From Dechloromonas hortensis (GTDB lineage Bacteria > Pseudomonadota > Gammaproteobacteria > Burkholderiales > Rhodocyclaceae): a DNA stretch of 52,872 nt. Both the position numbers and the translations under genes were made by a program. Positions 23,765 to 31,913 of this stretch are shown in pieces. Location of the stretch: the NCBI RefSeq assembly GCF_009469765.1, contig NZ_SSSQ01000019.1:1-52872 (forward strand). The letters are read 5' to 3'. Numbering within the stretch: position 1 is the first letter of the stretch; the number at the start of each line of letters is the position of its first letter. The notes under the pieces are model-generated. The model did no database searches. It was not told the DNA's origin and saw only the letters and a program-made list of their open reading frames with translations.

Positions 23765-24718
23765 CTATGGCTGCGCCTGGTAGTACGCTTCGAGCACGCG
23801 CTGGTGCTGTTCTGCCGGGGAATGCTGGGCAATGCGCTGCGCTAGTGTCGTCAACGCTGCCCGCAGCCGGTCCGTATCCTCGAGGCGAAACCACCAAACC
23901 CCTTTACTCGCATCGAACCGGCCACCCCACCTGGTCAGCCAGCCGGTCACAAGTGGATCGGCTACAAAGTCCGATGTCATTACGCGCGCCGCAAGCCACT
24001 TTTTTCCGGGACGTAAGCTCACGGCGGTTCGGCCAAAGTTGAATTCGTGCTGGCGCCGGACGGGTGGAGCTGGTGGAAGTTCTGCATTGGCGATCGCCTC
24101 TGCCGCCAGGCGCTCGACTTCCGGCAGTACGCGCCAGCGACGGTTCTCGTGTGCGTGTAGCACAGCCTGTCTCACGGCGCCCCAGGCATCGGGCCCAGGG
24201 TGCTTCGGGAGCCGCAGTGTGATTTCGAGAGTTGGTACACCCAGCTCAAGCAGTTTCGCGAATTTGTCACCGCTCACCGGATTGGTGACTGCGATTTCCA
24301 CGAACATGGGCCCAAAGGACGCCGCAATCTGCACATCTGGCCGGACGACGACGTGATCAACCTCGGCTTCCGGATCCGTGTAATCCAGCATGCCGGGCGG
24401 TCGGATAGCTTTGCCATAGCGCATCGCCCCGTCCTCACCGCGGACCGATCGGCCGATAACAACCACCGGCACAAGGACAGCGCGCGCCTCAAGTAGCACT
24501 TGTTTAGCCGCTTGATGCAGCAGCGTCTCAGGCCCACCAGAGCACTCTGCGTTGCCTTGGTGCGCGAAGTACCAGGCGCGGATGTCGCCTTGCTTGGCGA
24601 TGAGCGCATCCTTACAAATTTGGCATATGCAGCCGCAGGCCAGGCCATTGGCGACATCCGCCACGGCGACTAACTTGCCTTCCGGGTTGATCGCGAAGAT
24701 TTGGTGCTCGGTGGCCAT
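23765..24718 (-). CDS. CoiA-like nuclease-domain protein
   Basis: A 317-residue protein. Its N-terminal part matches the CoiA-like pattern: CGCICQICKDALIAKQGDIRAWYFAHQG (zinc knuckle, then the FAH motif), then GPETLLHQAAKQVLLE (acidic Glu and H..K helix) and DVQIAASFGPMFVEIAVTNPV (the D...ExxVT catalytic strands of a restriction-nuclease fold). The C-terminal 100 residues are of unknown type. CoiA is a competence-linked nuclease-like protein of unclear substrate, and related genes are widespread on phages and plasmids. It is convergent with the broken lipoprotein gene. Confidence 0.7.
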   Translation of the reverse strand: MATEHQIFAINPEGKLVAVADVANGLACGCICQICKDALIAKQGDIRAWYFAHQGNAECSGGPETLLHQAAKQVLLEARAVLVPVVVIGRSVRGEDGAMRYGKAIRPPGMLDYTDPEAEVDHVVVRPDVQIAASFGPMFVEIAVTNPVSGDKFAKLLELGVPTLEITLRLPKHPGPDAWGAVRQAVLHAHENRRWRVLPEVERLAAEAIANAELPPAPPVRRQHEFNFGRTAVSLRPGKKWLAARVMTSDFVADPLVTGWLTRWGGRFDASKGVWWFRLEDTDRLRAALTTLAQRIAQHSPAEQHQRVLEAYYQAQP

Positions 24719-24802
24719 GACGGACGATTGTAGCTGTTCGGCAGCTACATCTAAGCGGGCGCCACGCTATACGGAGTTGTCCAAACACAAAGGAGATCGA
24801 CT

Positions 24803-25054
24803 ATGGATGGCAAAGGTGCAATCCTCGGTGTCAGCGTCGCAGTCACAGCTGGCATCATGTTTTACGTCTCGCGCACCGAGGCTTCGGCCTCCTTTTTGTT
24901 TGGCTCTGCGCTGGGTGCTGTGCTTGCAAGTGCCGGCATGTGCCGGCAAGGCATGGCACGTGCAGGCAAGTGGTGGCCACCCAGGAGGAGATGGTGGTTC
25001 GCGCGAGCCGTGTTCCAGCTAATTTTGGCGCCGGGCCCAGTCGGCGAGCGGTAG
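24803..25054 (+). CDS. Small membrane protein, 3' end altered by a repeat
   Basis: AAAGGAG 9 bp before the ATG at 24803 strongly supports translation. The 83-residue frame has two hydrophobic segments, ILGVSVAVTAGIMFYV (7-22) and ASFLFGSALGAVLASAG (29-45), so it is probably a two-TM inner-membrane peptide. From residue 44 the codons run through a copy of the dispersed TGCCGGCA repeat and then across the end of the convergent fusion gene, giving a Trp/Arg-rich tail. The original C-terminus was probably shorter. Function unknown. Confidence 0.5.
   Translation: MDGKGAILGVSVAVTAGIMFYVSRTEASASFLFGSALGAVLASAGMCRQGMARAGKWWPPRRRWWFARAVFQLILAPGPVGER
24930..24956 (+). repeat. TGCCGGCA-type dispersed repeat, copy 5
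   Basis: GTGCCGGCATGTGCCGGC followed by AAGGCATGG matches the 17978 copy through its AAGGCATGG tail. It lies at the 3' part of the small membrane gene. Confidence 0.6.
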
Positions 25055-26035
25055 TGCTTCCTCAAGCACCCGATCCCGCCAGCCCGCCGGCAAGCCATTT
25101 GGCGTCACCAGGTCGATTGGGCAGCCCAGCAAATCCGCCAGGGCGTCATGCAGGGCGCCCTGCGTAAGTAGTGTCGTGCCTGGCACAGGGTCAACCAGTA
25201 GATCCAGGTCGCTTCGAATCGTGTCCGTTGCCGTCAGCACAGAGCCAAATACACGCGGATTTGCCGCATGGTGCTCAGCGCAAAGCTGTTCGACTCGATC
25301 AAAGTGCCGCAATAGCGCTATGCTTGGCCGAGGCAGGGTTTTGCCTTCCGGAACCGCTTCGCGCAAAATCTTGTTGATCAAAGATTGATAACCTTTGCCC
25401 TGCGCTGCCGCTTTGGCTCGTACTGCCGCGAGCACATCGGAATCAAGATAAATCGAAATTCGCTGTTTTTTGTTGTCGCGGCTTACGGCGCCTCGTTGGC
25501 CTTCGCTGAAATTGTGGCCGAGAGGGAAGTGCACTGCTTCGTAGTCCTCGATCCGTTGCGCCAGTACCTCAAACCGAACACTTTCTGGCGAGCCCAGCGC
25601 CGGTTCGTTCTCAAAGTACGGTGATATCTCCCGCAGCGCAGCCTTGTGCTCGTTCGCTGTTGCAATCGGGGCCGGGCGGAAGTTTCGGAATTCGGTCACA
25701 GTGCCGGCCTCGCCGCAGATGCCACAGGTTCCGCTCTGCCAGGCTACGTCGCTCCGTGCCGGCCCGCCGACTTTGATTCCGCAAGCGCAGCAAGCCCAAG
25801 CCGGCAGCACACCAGAAGCGGGCGTCTCGGCAGTTGGCAAGATGATCGGCGTCAACGTGCAACCCTTGGGCGCATCATCCGGCCCGGCTGGTACAAACTG
25901 GCTTGCCGGCGCTCCGCACGCGAAGCACTTGGAGATTGCGGGGCGATCAGCAGCCGGCACATCCGCAATCTGCTGCGCATTGAGTGCAACATGGACCCGG
26001 CCGCAGCGTGTGCATTTGTATTCCGGCAGCCTCAT
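25019..26035 (-). CDS. Zinc-ribbon / RHH / minimal nucleotidyltransferase fusion protein
   Basis: A 338-residue protein with an unusual domain order. Four CxxC pairs (C8/C11, C37/C40, C82/C85, C104/C107) suggest two zinc ribbons. A segment RIEDYEAVHFPLG (161-173) resembles the tail of HigA-type antitoxins. Residues 189-228 (KKQRISIYLDSDVLAAVRA, then GKGYQSLINKILREAV) fit a ribbon-helix-helix of BrnA type. Residues 258-330 carry a minimal nucleotidyltransferase (MNT) site: G264-S265 and SDLDLLV with D276 and D278. MNT proteins of type VII toxin-antitoxin pairs add AMP to their toxin. Here the enzyme is joined to DNA- and zinc-binding parts. The start ATG overlaps the upstream gene's TAA. Confidence 0.7.
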   Translation of the reverse strand: MRLPEYKCTRCGRVHVALNAQQIADVPAADRPAISKCFACGAPASQFVPAGPDDAPKGCTLTPIILPTAETPASGVLPAWACCACGIKVGGPARSDVAWQSGTCGICGEAGTVTEFRNFRPAPIATANEHKAALREISPYFENEPALGSPESVRFEVLAQRIEDYEAVHFPLGHNFSEGQRGAVSRDNKKQRISIYLDSDVLAAVRAKAAAQGKGYQSLINKILREAVPEGKTLPRPSIALLRHFDRVEQLCAEHHAANPRVFGSVLTATDTIRSDLDLLVDPVPGTTLLTQGALHDALADLLGCPIDLVTPNGLPAGWRDRVLEEALPLADWARRQN

Positions 26036-26820
26036 TATGATGCCTCCTTTGCCAGCATTTCGCGGGCGCGCAGAAGCACCCGCACAGCAGCACCGGGCGC
26101 CAAGTCCGGGTTCGCCACGAGGAAATCAGCGAGCGACCGCCCGGCGATCAGCGCGTCAAAAAGGCTTGCAACGGCCATGTCAGTGCCCTCGATCACGACG
26201 CCCTGCTCTGTGCCACGAACCACCGGCGAATCCGAGGCTCGGTCAGCTCGGGCCATGACTGGGCCAACCTCGGCGAGCAGGTCCAGGATCTCGGCGCGCT
26301 TTGTTGCGTGGAGCCGAGCCAGTAGCGCGGGTGTTGCGAAATCCGGGCGGGCATTGAGTATCGTCAGCCGCTCGATCCTAACCTGCGCCAGGCGGGCAAA
26401 ATCGCACGCTGGGGTGTCGCGTCGGGCCGCGCACTCAGGACAGCGTACATGCCAGTAGCCATCCTTGTTGAGCGTGCCTGGCTGCCCACAAGATTCGCAG
26501 ATCTGCGCGCTCTGTGCGGACAGGGCATCGAGCGCTGCGGCGAGATCCGATGTGGTGTTGGCCACGTGGATGCGCAGGAGGCCAAACTTTTCCTTTATTT
26601 GGCTGATCCGGGGCCAGGCGGTCGCCTCGGCTTCTGGATTAGCGGCGAGCAGCTGAGTTATCGCGGTTTCGATTGCGGTGGCGGCCTTGGCAATCAGCGT
26701 GTGCCAACCGTCGCCGGTTTCGATACCCCAAAAATCGAGCGGGCCGGTGTCGGCATCAATCGGGCGCCGGAACGCACGGGGGTACTGCGCGAAGAATTGC
26801 TGTTGTTTTGCGAGGTCCAT
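26035..26820 (-). CDS. Zinc-finger protein with DUF433-like C-terminus, partner of the fusion protein
   Basis: A 261-residue protein. Residues 70-90 (PRISQIKEKFGLLRIHV) and the CESCGQPG...CPEC cluster (C108, C111, C127, C130) follow a pattern common in phage- and plasmid-encoded hypothetical proteins. The end (205-255: VVIEGTDMAVASLFDALIAG, then RSLADFLVANPDLAPGAAVR) resembles DUF433, a domain often found as an antitoxin in PIN-toxin pairs. Its TAA overlaps the ATG of the zinc-ribbon/RHH/MNT gene by one base, so the two are translationally coupled. The function is unknown. A regulator or antitoxin-type partner is a reasonable guess. Confidence 0.55.
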   Translation of the reverse strand: MDLAKQQQFFAQYPRAFRRPIDADTGPLDFWGIETGDGWHTLIAKAATAIETAITQLLAANPEAEATAWPRISQIKEKFGLLRIHVANTTSDLAAALDALSAQSAQICESCGQPGTLNKDGYWHVRCPECAARRDTPACDFARLAQVRIERLTILNARPDFATPALLARLHATKRAEILDLLAEVGPVMARADRASDSPVVRGTEQGVVIEGTDMAVASLFDALIAGRSLADFLVANPDLAPGAAVRVLLRAREMLAKEAS

Positions 26821-26874
26821 GGTTGGTACGACAAGCGTTAAAAAGGGGTGTCCGGATTTCTATATGTGTAACGA

Positions 26875-27186
26875 CTAGCGGTGCTCCGCCGAACAATTGC
26901 CAGCGTGGCGATTGATGGCCGCGATAGCCGCATCCATTTTCAGCCGGGCGGACGAGTTCGCCGAGTGCACGTGGATAATCGGAGGCAACATGCCATGGAC
27001 TATCACCTGCTCTTCCTGCCACAACAAAACCGTGTAGCCTGTGCCGTGCGCATCGTCGCCCAGATCATGATCGAGCGACAACTCCGTTACCTGCCCAGTA
27101 TTGAGCAGTGCAATGGCCTCTTCTGGCCAAAATGTCCGCACCCAACCTTCTGGAGTGGCGCGTTCGTCATCCAAAAAAACTTTCAC
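26875..27186 (-). CDS. Receiver-like domain protein (cyclic-phosphate-processing receiver type)
   Basis: A 103-residue single-domain protein. It begins MKVFLDDERATPEGWVRTFWPEEAIALL and continues ELSLDHDLGDDAHGTGY, the hallmark of the small receiver-like family described as cyclic-phosphate-processing. Acidic residues D6, D7, D39 and D41 would form the metal or active site. Members sit near RNA-repair genes or on phages; the substrate is not established. It is on the same strand as the two zinc-containing genes downstream, separated by 54 bp, so it may lead the same operon. Confidence 0.7.
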   Translation of the reverse strand: MKVFLDDERATPEGWVRTFWPEEAIALLNTGQVTELSLDHDLGDDAHGTGYTVLLWQEEQVIVHGMLPPIIHVHSANSSARLKMDAAIAAINRHAGNCSAEHR

Positions 27187-27372
27187 GCTTACCCCTTTGT
27201 TTGTGCGTTGTAGCAGTCAAAGCCCACAACAATTTCCGGATACCCGTTAAAAGCAAACGGTATCACCGGGTTAGAGCGAAAAATAGTGGCGAACTAAATG
27301 GTGGTTTTGTCGAGTTGGGAGGTGGTTGGATGGCGAGAGGTGGGCCGGGTGTGCGATATGTGTCGTTCGAGG

Positions 27373-27600
27373 CTACTCTGCTTGGGACTTTCGGCGAGCA
27401 TGGATGCCGCCGATCATCGCTAGTCCCAGCAGCATCAGGGCCGGCATTGGTGGTTCTGGCACCGGAGAGACTAGAGCCTGGAAATCATTGAGTTCGGACC
27501 AACTGGCCACCTGGCCGTACTGGTTGTGCACAAGGGGCAGTGTAGTAAACGTCAGGTGGCGCCCAATCACGGCATCGAATGTCCGTAGGTTACCTTCCTT
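27373..27600 (-). pseudogene. Remnant C-terminus of a PEP-CTERM protein
   Basis: The last 30 residues, VSPVPEPPMPALMLLGLAMIGG followed by IHARRKSQAE, form a classic PEP-CTERM sorting tail: a VPEP motif, a hydrophobic helix and a basic end. The 25-40 residues before it (HLTFTTLPLVHNQYGQVASWSEL) look like the end of an exported protein. There is no signal peptide, and the frame upstream is unrelated, since it runs through truncated nuclease sequence. The rest of the gene has been lost. Confidence 0.6.
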
Positions 27601-27970
27601 GGGCAACCTCGGTGACGGGGATGGGCTCGATGGTTCTCCCAGAGCGCTCTGCCATCGAGTTCGTAAGTTCCACGAACCGCTCCAAAATGCGCGATTGGTG
27701 ACCGTGATTACCATTGCAGTCCAGTATCCACGCCAGAATCTGACTATTCCGTAGCTCATCACGGCCAACGCGGGCTATCTGCCACACATTCGTGAGCAGG
27801 CCACGCTGACAGTAAGCCGGGTAGTGAGCTGCAAATGCGTGGGCGAATTCGCTTAAGGCTGTGCTGTCGATGGGAGCTGCGGATTCGACCGGAATTGACA
27901 GTCGGTGCCAGTCGGCGAAAAAGGCCTCGGCTTGGGGAAATGTGATTTGATAGTCAGCGGACAACGGCAT
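27590..27970 (-). pseudogene. Truncated PD-(D/E)XK-type nuclease (N-terminal part)
   Basis: The 126 residues match the N-terminal region of PDDEXK_4-like proteins: a helical start, then NVWQIARVGRDELRNSQILAWILDCNGNHG and HQSRILERFVELTN. In that family the RDELxHSxxLAWLLDPxxxHG motif precedes the nuclease core, which is missing here. The frame stops about where the PEP-CTERM remnant begins, so the two genes were joined by a deletion. A full-length member would have roughly 350 residues or more. Confidence 0.6.
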
Positions 27971-28323
27971 TGATATGTGCGCTGCGACACCGCAGCAGGG
28001 CTCGCATTATGCGCATGTGCTTTGTTGGCCTGCAAGCGAAAAGCCGGCTGACACGAGAGGTGTGCCAGCCGGGAAAGTGCCAAGGGCACTGAGGACACGC
28101 ATCCGCCGGAGAGGATGCAATCTGTATAGCGCCTTTCCTGCTTTTCCACAAAGTCTCTGGATAACGACGGGATTTCCGGGGATTGAGCTGGTCTCGCAGC
28201 GAGGTGTAGCAAGGCCTCGGGGTTGTTTGCCTAAATTTTCGGCGGGCGCGGAGAAGGTGAAGCGGAGGGAGCCGGCTCCATCACGCGTTTGGCCAGGTGT
28301 CACAGGCATCCAGCCAAGGCTGG
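27971..28323. other. Intergenic region, no gene seen
   Basis: GC-rich sequence between two minus-strand genes. It has only shadow frames, rich in Arg and Pro. It should carry the promoter of the nuclease remnant. Confidence 0.4.
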
Positions 28324-28770
28324 CTAAGGAATAGTCCAAAGCCACTCAAACCCCTTGGTCGCTGAGGGCATCTGCGTAGCGCCTAGCTTGGCGAAGAATG
28401 CCGGGTAGCCAGGCAGCGTAGATTGCTTGTACTCCGTGAACAGGATCTCAGTTACGCCTGCATGCTGTTTAACTGCCTGCCCGAAGGAATGCGCAAGACG
28501 GCGGGCATAGCTGTAGCCGACGAACTCCGTGGCAACCGCGATATGGTTAATAGTGATGCGGGGGCCTTGCTGGCGCACATCTTCGAGCCAACCCAAAGGC
28601 GGTTTGGTTCCCCAAGTGATAGTCATGTGGCCGCCCGGTTCTGCCGGGTTCCAGCGTCCGTTTCGGGTGTAAAGATTCTCAGCGGGCCGAAGCCATGCTT
28701 GCGTAAACGCGAGGGCCTGCTGCTCCGCAGGGGTCAGCACAAGCTGCCGAAGATAGGATTTGAGTGACAT
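28324..28770 (-). CDS. GNAT-like acetyltransferase
   Basis: The ATG at 28770 (MSLKSYLRQLVLTPAEQQALAF) gives 148 residues; another ATG lies at 28782. The central ITINHIAVATEFVGYSYARRLAHSF fits the beta4-alpha3 acetyl-CoA site of GNAT enzymes, with a degenerate Q/RxxGxG loop (EFVGYSYA). ILFTEYK, YPAFFAKLGATQM follows, as in the C-terminal half of the fold. The substrate is unknown. It is divergent from the CBASS operon, and the shared 270-bp gap must hold both promoters. Confidence 0.6.
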   Translation of the reverse strand: MSLKSYLRQLVLTPAEQQALAFTQAWLRPAENLYTRNGRWNPAEPGGHMTITWGTKPPLGWLEDVRQQGPRITINHIAVATEFVGYSYARRLAHSFGQAVKQHAGVTEILFTEYKQSTLPGYPAFFAKLGATQMPSATKGFEWLWTIP

Positions 28771-28873
28771 AACTAGGTCCAAGATTGAGAGACGGTATAG
28801 CGATTATCACGGGTATCGGTGCGGGCGAACTTCGACCATCGCTCCCTGGGTGGCCTACTCCAGTCAGATTTCT

Positions 28874-28902
28874 TTGAAGAAAAATACATCTGTCGTTATG
28901 CT
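28874..28902 (+). promoter_or_regulatory. Candidate promoter of the CBASS operon
   Basis: TTGAAG (28874-28879), a 17-bp spacer and TATGCT (28897-28902) form a moderate sigma-70 match. It would leave a leader of about 130 bases before the effector gene. Confidence 0.35.
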
Positions 28903-29039
28903 GATAGGATTGCTTGCCGATAAGACTCAATACTTAAACTGTGATTCCATTCCCCAACAGCGGGAACCACGATCTCTGCAGTTCTTCATCAATAATTTTG
29001 GACTCTATCCGACCCCCTCTGTTCGCTTACAGATTGTCA

Positions 29040-30629
29040 ATGTCAGCCTTCCTGCTCCCCATACCAAATAGCACACGAATTGAAAATCAAACGCTGGACG
29101 ATGCCGAACTAAATACTTGGCTCGCGATGCGCCTTCAAGATCATCGTACTGTTGCATATGCTCATGCCCATCACCGTTGTCTGGTCTTTGAAGTCGGGAC
29201 AACAGATGCCTCAGTCCATCCCGCAAACCCTGGAAAAAGCTCGGTTGTACAGCTAAAGCGGATTGCCAGAGCCGGAAGACTGAAACGAATCGAACGATCT
29301 ATCGAGTCTCTGGAAAGCAACGAATCCCCAGACGCCACTTGGCCGCTGCTCAATGCCACCGTTGAGGACGTCGCCGCCTGGTACAGGCAACGTGAAACGT
29401 TATTTGGACAAGGGCGGGGGCAGGCGATCTCTGTACCCACGGCCAATCAGGTCTGGCATGCAGCAGGGGGTCGTTGTATGTATCGAGGGTGTGGCAAGGA
29501 TGTCGGACGCACTTCCCTGACAACGCAATCGGCCCGCGCAGCCTATCTCGCACACATCGTCGCATCCGATCCGGACGGTCCTCGGGGCAACGGTGATTCT
29601 CATGCCCTTTCGAATGATCCGGAAAACATCATGCTGATGTGTGACGAACACCATCGGCTGATCGATCGGATTGCAGAAAGCGAGCACCCGACGCATGTCT
29701 TGCTTGAAATGCGTACGGAACATGAGCAGCGCGTGAATCAACTGCTAGCAGGCCTTTCTTACCCACGAACTCAGTTGATAACCTTGCTCGCCAACTTGGC
29801 GAACGTACCTACCAATATCGCGACTAGCGAACTTCAAGGCAGCGTGCTCAGCCGCCGACTGGGGCCTTTACCGAATGTCTTGCATGCAATCCGTCGCCTA
29901 CAGCGGGACGATCGAGCCCGCCCTAACTTCTGGTACCACCTGTTGCACGAACATGAGACCGATATTCTCGACCTCATGCTTAAAACCGGCAATCGGCCAT
30001 CTACGATCCCGCAGGGGGAACCAGAGGTTCTGGCGATTTTTCCGCTGCATCTGGTTCCCGTTCTGGTACTTGCCGGTCGTATCCTGGGTGAGGCGCGGCC
30101 GATTGAGGTTTTTCAATACGACCGCGATCTCAAGTGCTGGCGCTGGAATCCAACGGCAAGGCCATCCCCGGTGGGAACGATTCGGTTGGAAAATACTTCC
30201 TCCGGCCCAGCTGACACGGTACTGCTCTCTCTGGAGTTGACTGCACAGATTGATCCACGCACTTTACCCAGCGCACTGGCTGCGGAGGTTGCAGAAAGTC
30301 GCATACCCTGGATTCGGATAACACATGCATCTCCGGGGCCGCAATGCATTCGCCACCCGGATGATCTGGCCCAGTTCACGGAATGCGCTCGGCAGGCAGT
30401 ACGCTTGATCCACGACACGATTCGGCCGCAACGCGTTCATCTGATCGGCGTTTCACCGGCAAGCTCACTTTTCCGGTTCGGCCAGTTGTTGCAGCCGGGA
30501 CATCACCCGGTTTATCAACTCTATGATCGGCCGGACGGGGCATCGACATTCCTGCCGGCCTTTAAGATTGAAGGGCAGCAAGTCAGTACGACCGGCGAAG
30601 ACCCTGCCAAAACCATTCCCTTACGCTAA
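29040..30629 (+). CDS. cap5: CBASS effector: HNH nuclease with SAVED domain (Cap5-like) and extra N-terminal region
   Basis: From ATG 29040 the protein has 529 residues. Residues 137-210 form an HNH nuclease: C146 and C151 of CMYRGC, the AHIVASDPDGPRGN motif with H172, NDPENIMLMC, and DEHHRLID. Residues about 320-529 form the SAVED sensor (IFPLHLVPVLVLAGRIL, RITHASPGPQCI, VHLIGVSPASSLFRFGQLL, YQLYDRP). In Cap5 the sensor binds the cyclic nucleotide and the tetramer degrades DNA. Known Cap5 proteins start close to the HNH; here about 135 residues precede it, with no motif I recognise (HRCLVFEVGTTDAS, basic RAGRLKRIERSIESLE). A start at 28941 is also open. It leads a four-gene operon. Confidence 0.85.
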   Translation: MSAFLLPIPNSTRIENQTLDDAELNTWLAMRLQDHRTVAYAHAHHRCLVFEVGTTDASVHPANPGKSSVVQLKRIARAGRLKRIERSIESLESNESPDATWPLLNATVEDVAAWYRQRETLFGQGRGQAISVPTANQVWHAAGGRCMYRGCGKDVGRTSLTTQSARAAYLAHIVASDPDGPRGNGDSHALSNDPENIMLMCDEHHRLIDRIAESEHPTHVLLEMRTEHEQRVNQLLAGLSYPRTQLITLLANLANVPTNIATSELQGSVLSRRLGPLPNVLHAIRRLQRDDRARPNFWYHLLHEHETDILDLMLKTGNRPSTIPQGEPEVLAIFPLHLVPVLVLAGRILGEARPIEVFQYDRDLKCWRWNPTARPSPVGTIRLENTSSGPADTVLLSLELTAQIDPRTLPSALAAEVAESRIPWIRITHASPGPQCIRHPDDLAQFTECARQAVRLIHDTIRPQRVHLIGVSPASSLFRFGQLLQPGHHPVYQLYDRPDGASTFLPAFKIEGQQVSTTGEDPAKTIPLR

Positions 30630-30638
30630 GGATTTTTC

Positions 30639-31898
30639 ATGGCTATGACCAAATATGGTGCTCAGGTTGCGATTGCTCAAGCGAATCGGCAAAAACGTGT
30701 GCTGCGAGAGACGTTGGCAGTGCTGTCCGCCGACAGCGCCCTTGATACACAATCTTCCCTCGGCCTCGTGGTGCGCGAACTGGATGCAGTCAATCGACAC
30801 ATCACGGTAGATTCTGTCGAAATTGAAGGGGCCTCGGATGATTACCATAAGCTCGCCGACCACCTCGTCGAACAACTACACTGGCCAAGGGACGCCATTC
30901 AGGTCCATCCGCAAGGATCTGCTAGTACCCGCACCCTAATTCGTGCTCCGGATCGCTCAAAATTCGATATCGATGCAGTCTGCCAAGTTGATATTTCCCG
31001 CATCGAGGCACGTGACCCGATGCGCTTTTTCGAACAAATTGGTGAAGCTCTTGGGGATTGGGATGCTTGCGCCAAGAAACGTTGCTGGCGGATCGAGTTC
31101 GCGAATCGAAGCTACTACATTGAATTCACGCCTTCGGTGCCTCTCGATAAAATTCCGGCTCAGATCGCGAGCCATATCCGCTACCGGACTACCGATCGTT
31201 ACCGCGAAAGTGCTCTGGCTGTTGTCGATACGCCATCCAAGCAATGGAAGACATCTAACCCCGCCGGCTTCACGCAGTGGGTCGCCGACCAGGCTAAACG
31301 ACCGCTTCTCGTCTCTGTTCTTCTGGAAAAGCGTGCTGTCCTGGCATCCGACAGCATTATCCCAGTTCCAGAGCAGGAAGTGCCCCTGAGCGATACGCTC
31401 CGCGTGGCTATCCGCCTTCTCAAACGGCATCGGGACATGGCAGCTCGCAAGGGCCTGATTGACGGTGACCTGAAACCGATCTCTGTGATCATTGTCACCC
31501 TGCTCACCCAATGCTATGAAGGCCTCGCTGATAATGGAAGTCGCTATGCGCATCCAATCAAATTGCTGGCCGACCTCGCCGAATTGATGCCGGGAATGAT
31601 CGAGATTCGTCAAGATGGCTATTGGATCGCCAACCCCACCGTCGAAGGGGAAAACTTCGCTGAACGCTGGAACGAAAATCCTGAGCGTAAGGCGACCTTT
31701 GATGCGTGGTGCGAGCTGTTAATTGACGATCTGAAGGAGATTCTCAACGAAACCGATGAGCGCCTTTTGACCGATAAAATCCGCGCCACCTTCGGAACTA
31801 CCGGCGCTTCTACTTCGGGCACCAATTCTGGTCTCGGCCTGGCAGTGCAAGCACCGAAACGGGTCTATACCCCACCGGCCACTAAGGGACTTGCCTAG
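30639..31898 (+). CDS. CD-NTase (cGAS/DncV-like nucleotidyltransferase) of CBASS
   Basis: AAGGAT 6 bp before the ATG and 9 bp after the effector stop. The 419-residue enzyme has the active-site helix QGSAST (G93, S94) and the metal ligands D110 and D112 in FDIDAV, followed by the helical CD-NTase core (LSDTLRVAIRLLKRHRDMAARK). On phage infection such enzymes make cyclic di- or trinucleotides that switch on the effector. With a SAVED effector, a trinucleotide or asymmetric dinucleotide is expected. The C-terminus ends PPATKGLA, a flexible tail of the kind that Cap2 conjugates to targets. The clade cannot be fixed by eye; clade G is plausible. Confidence 0.85.
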   Translation: MAMTKYGAQVAIAQANRQKRVLRETLAVLSADSALDTQSSLGLVVRELDAVNRHITVDSVEIEGASDDYHKLADHLVEQLHWPRDAIQVHPQGSASTRTLIRAPDRSKFDIDAVCQVDISRIEARDPMRFFEQIGEALGDWDACAKKRCWRIEFANRSYYIEFTPSVPLDKIPAQIASHIRYRTTDRYRESALAVVDTPSKQWKTSNPAGFTQWVADQAKRPLLVSVLLEKRAVLASDSIIPVPEQEVPLSDTLRVAIRLLKRHRDMAARKGLIDGDLKPISVIIVTLLTQCYEGLADNGSRYAHPIKLLADLAELMPGMIEIRQDGYWIANPTVEGENFAERWNENPERKATFDAWCELLIDDLKEILNETDERLLTDKIRATFGTTGASTSGTNSGLGLAVQAPKRVYTPPATKGLA

Positions 31899-31913
31899 CA
31901 CAAGGTCTTCGTA

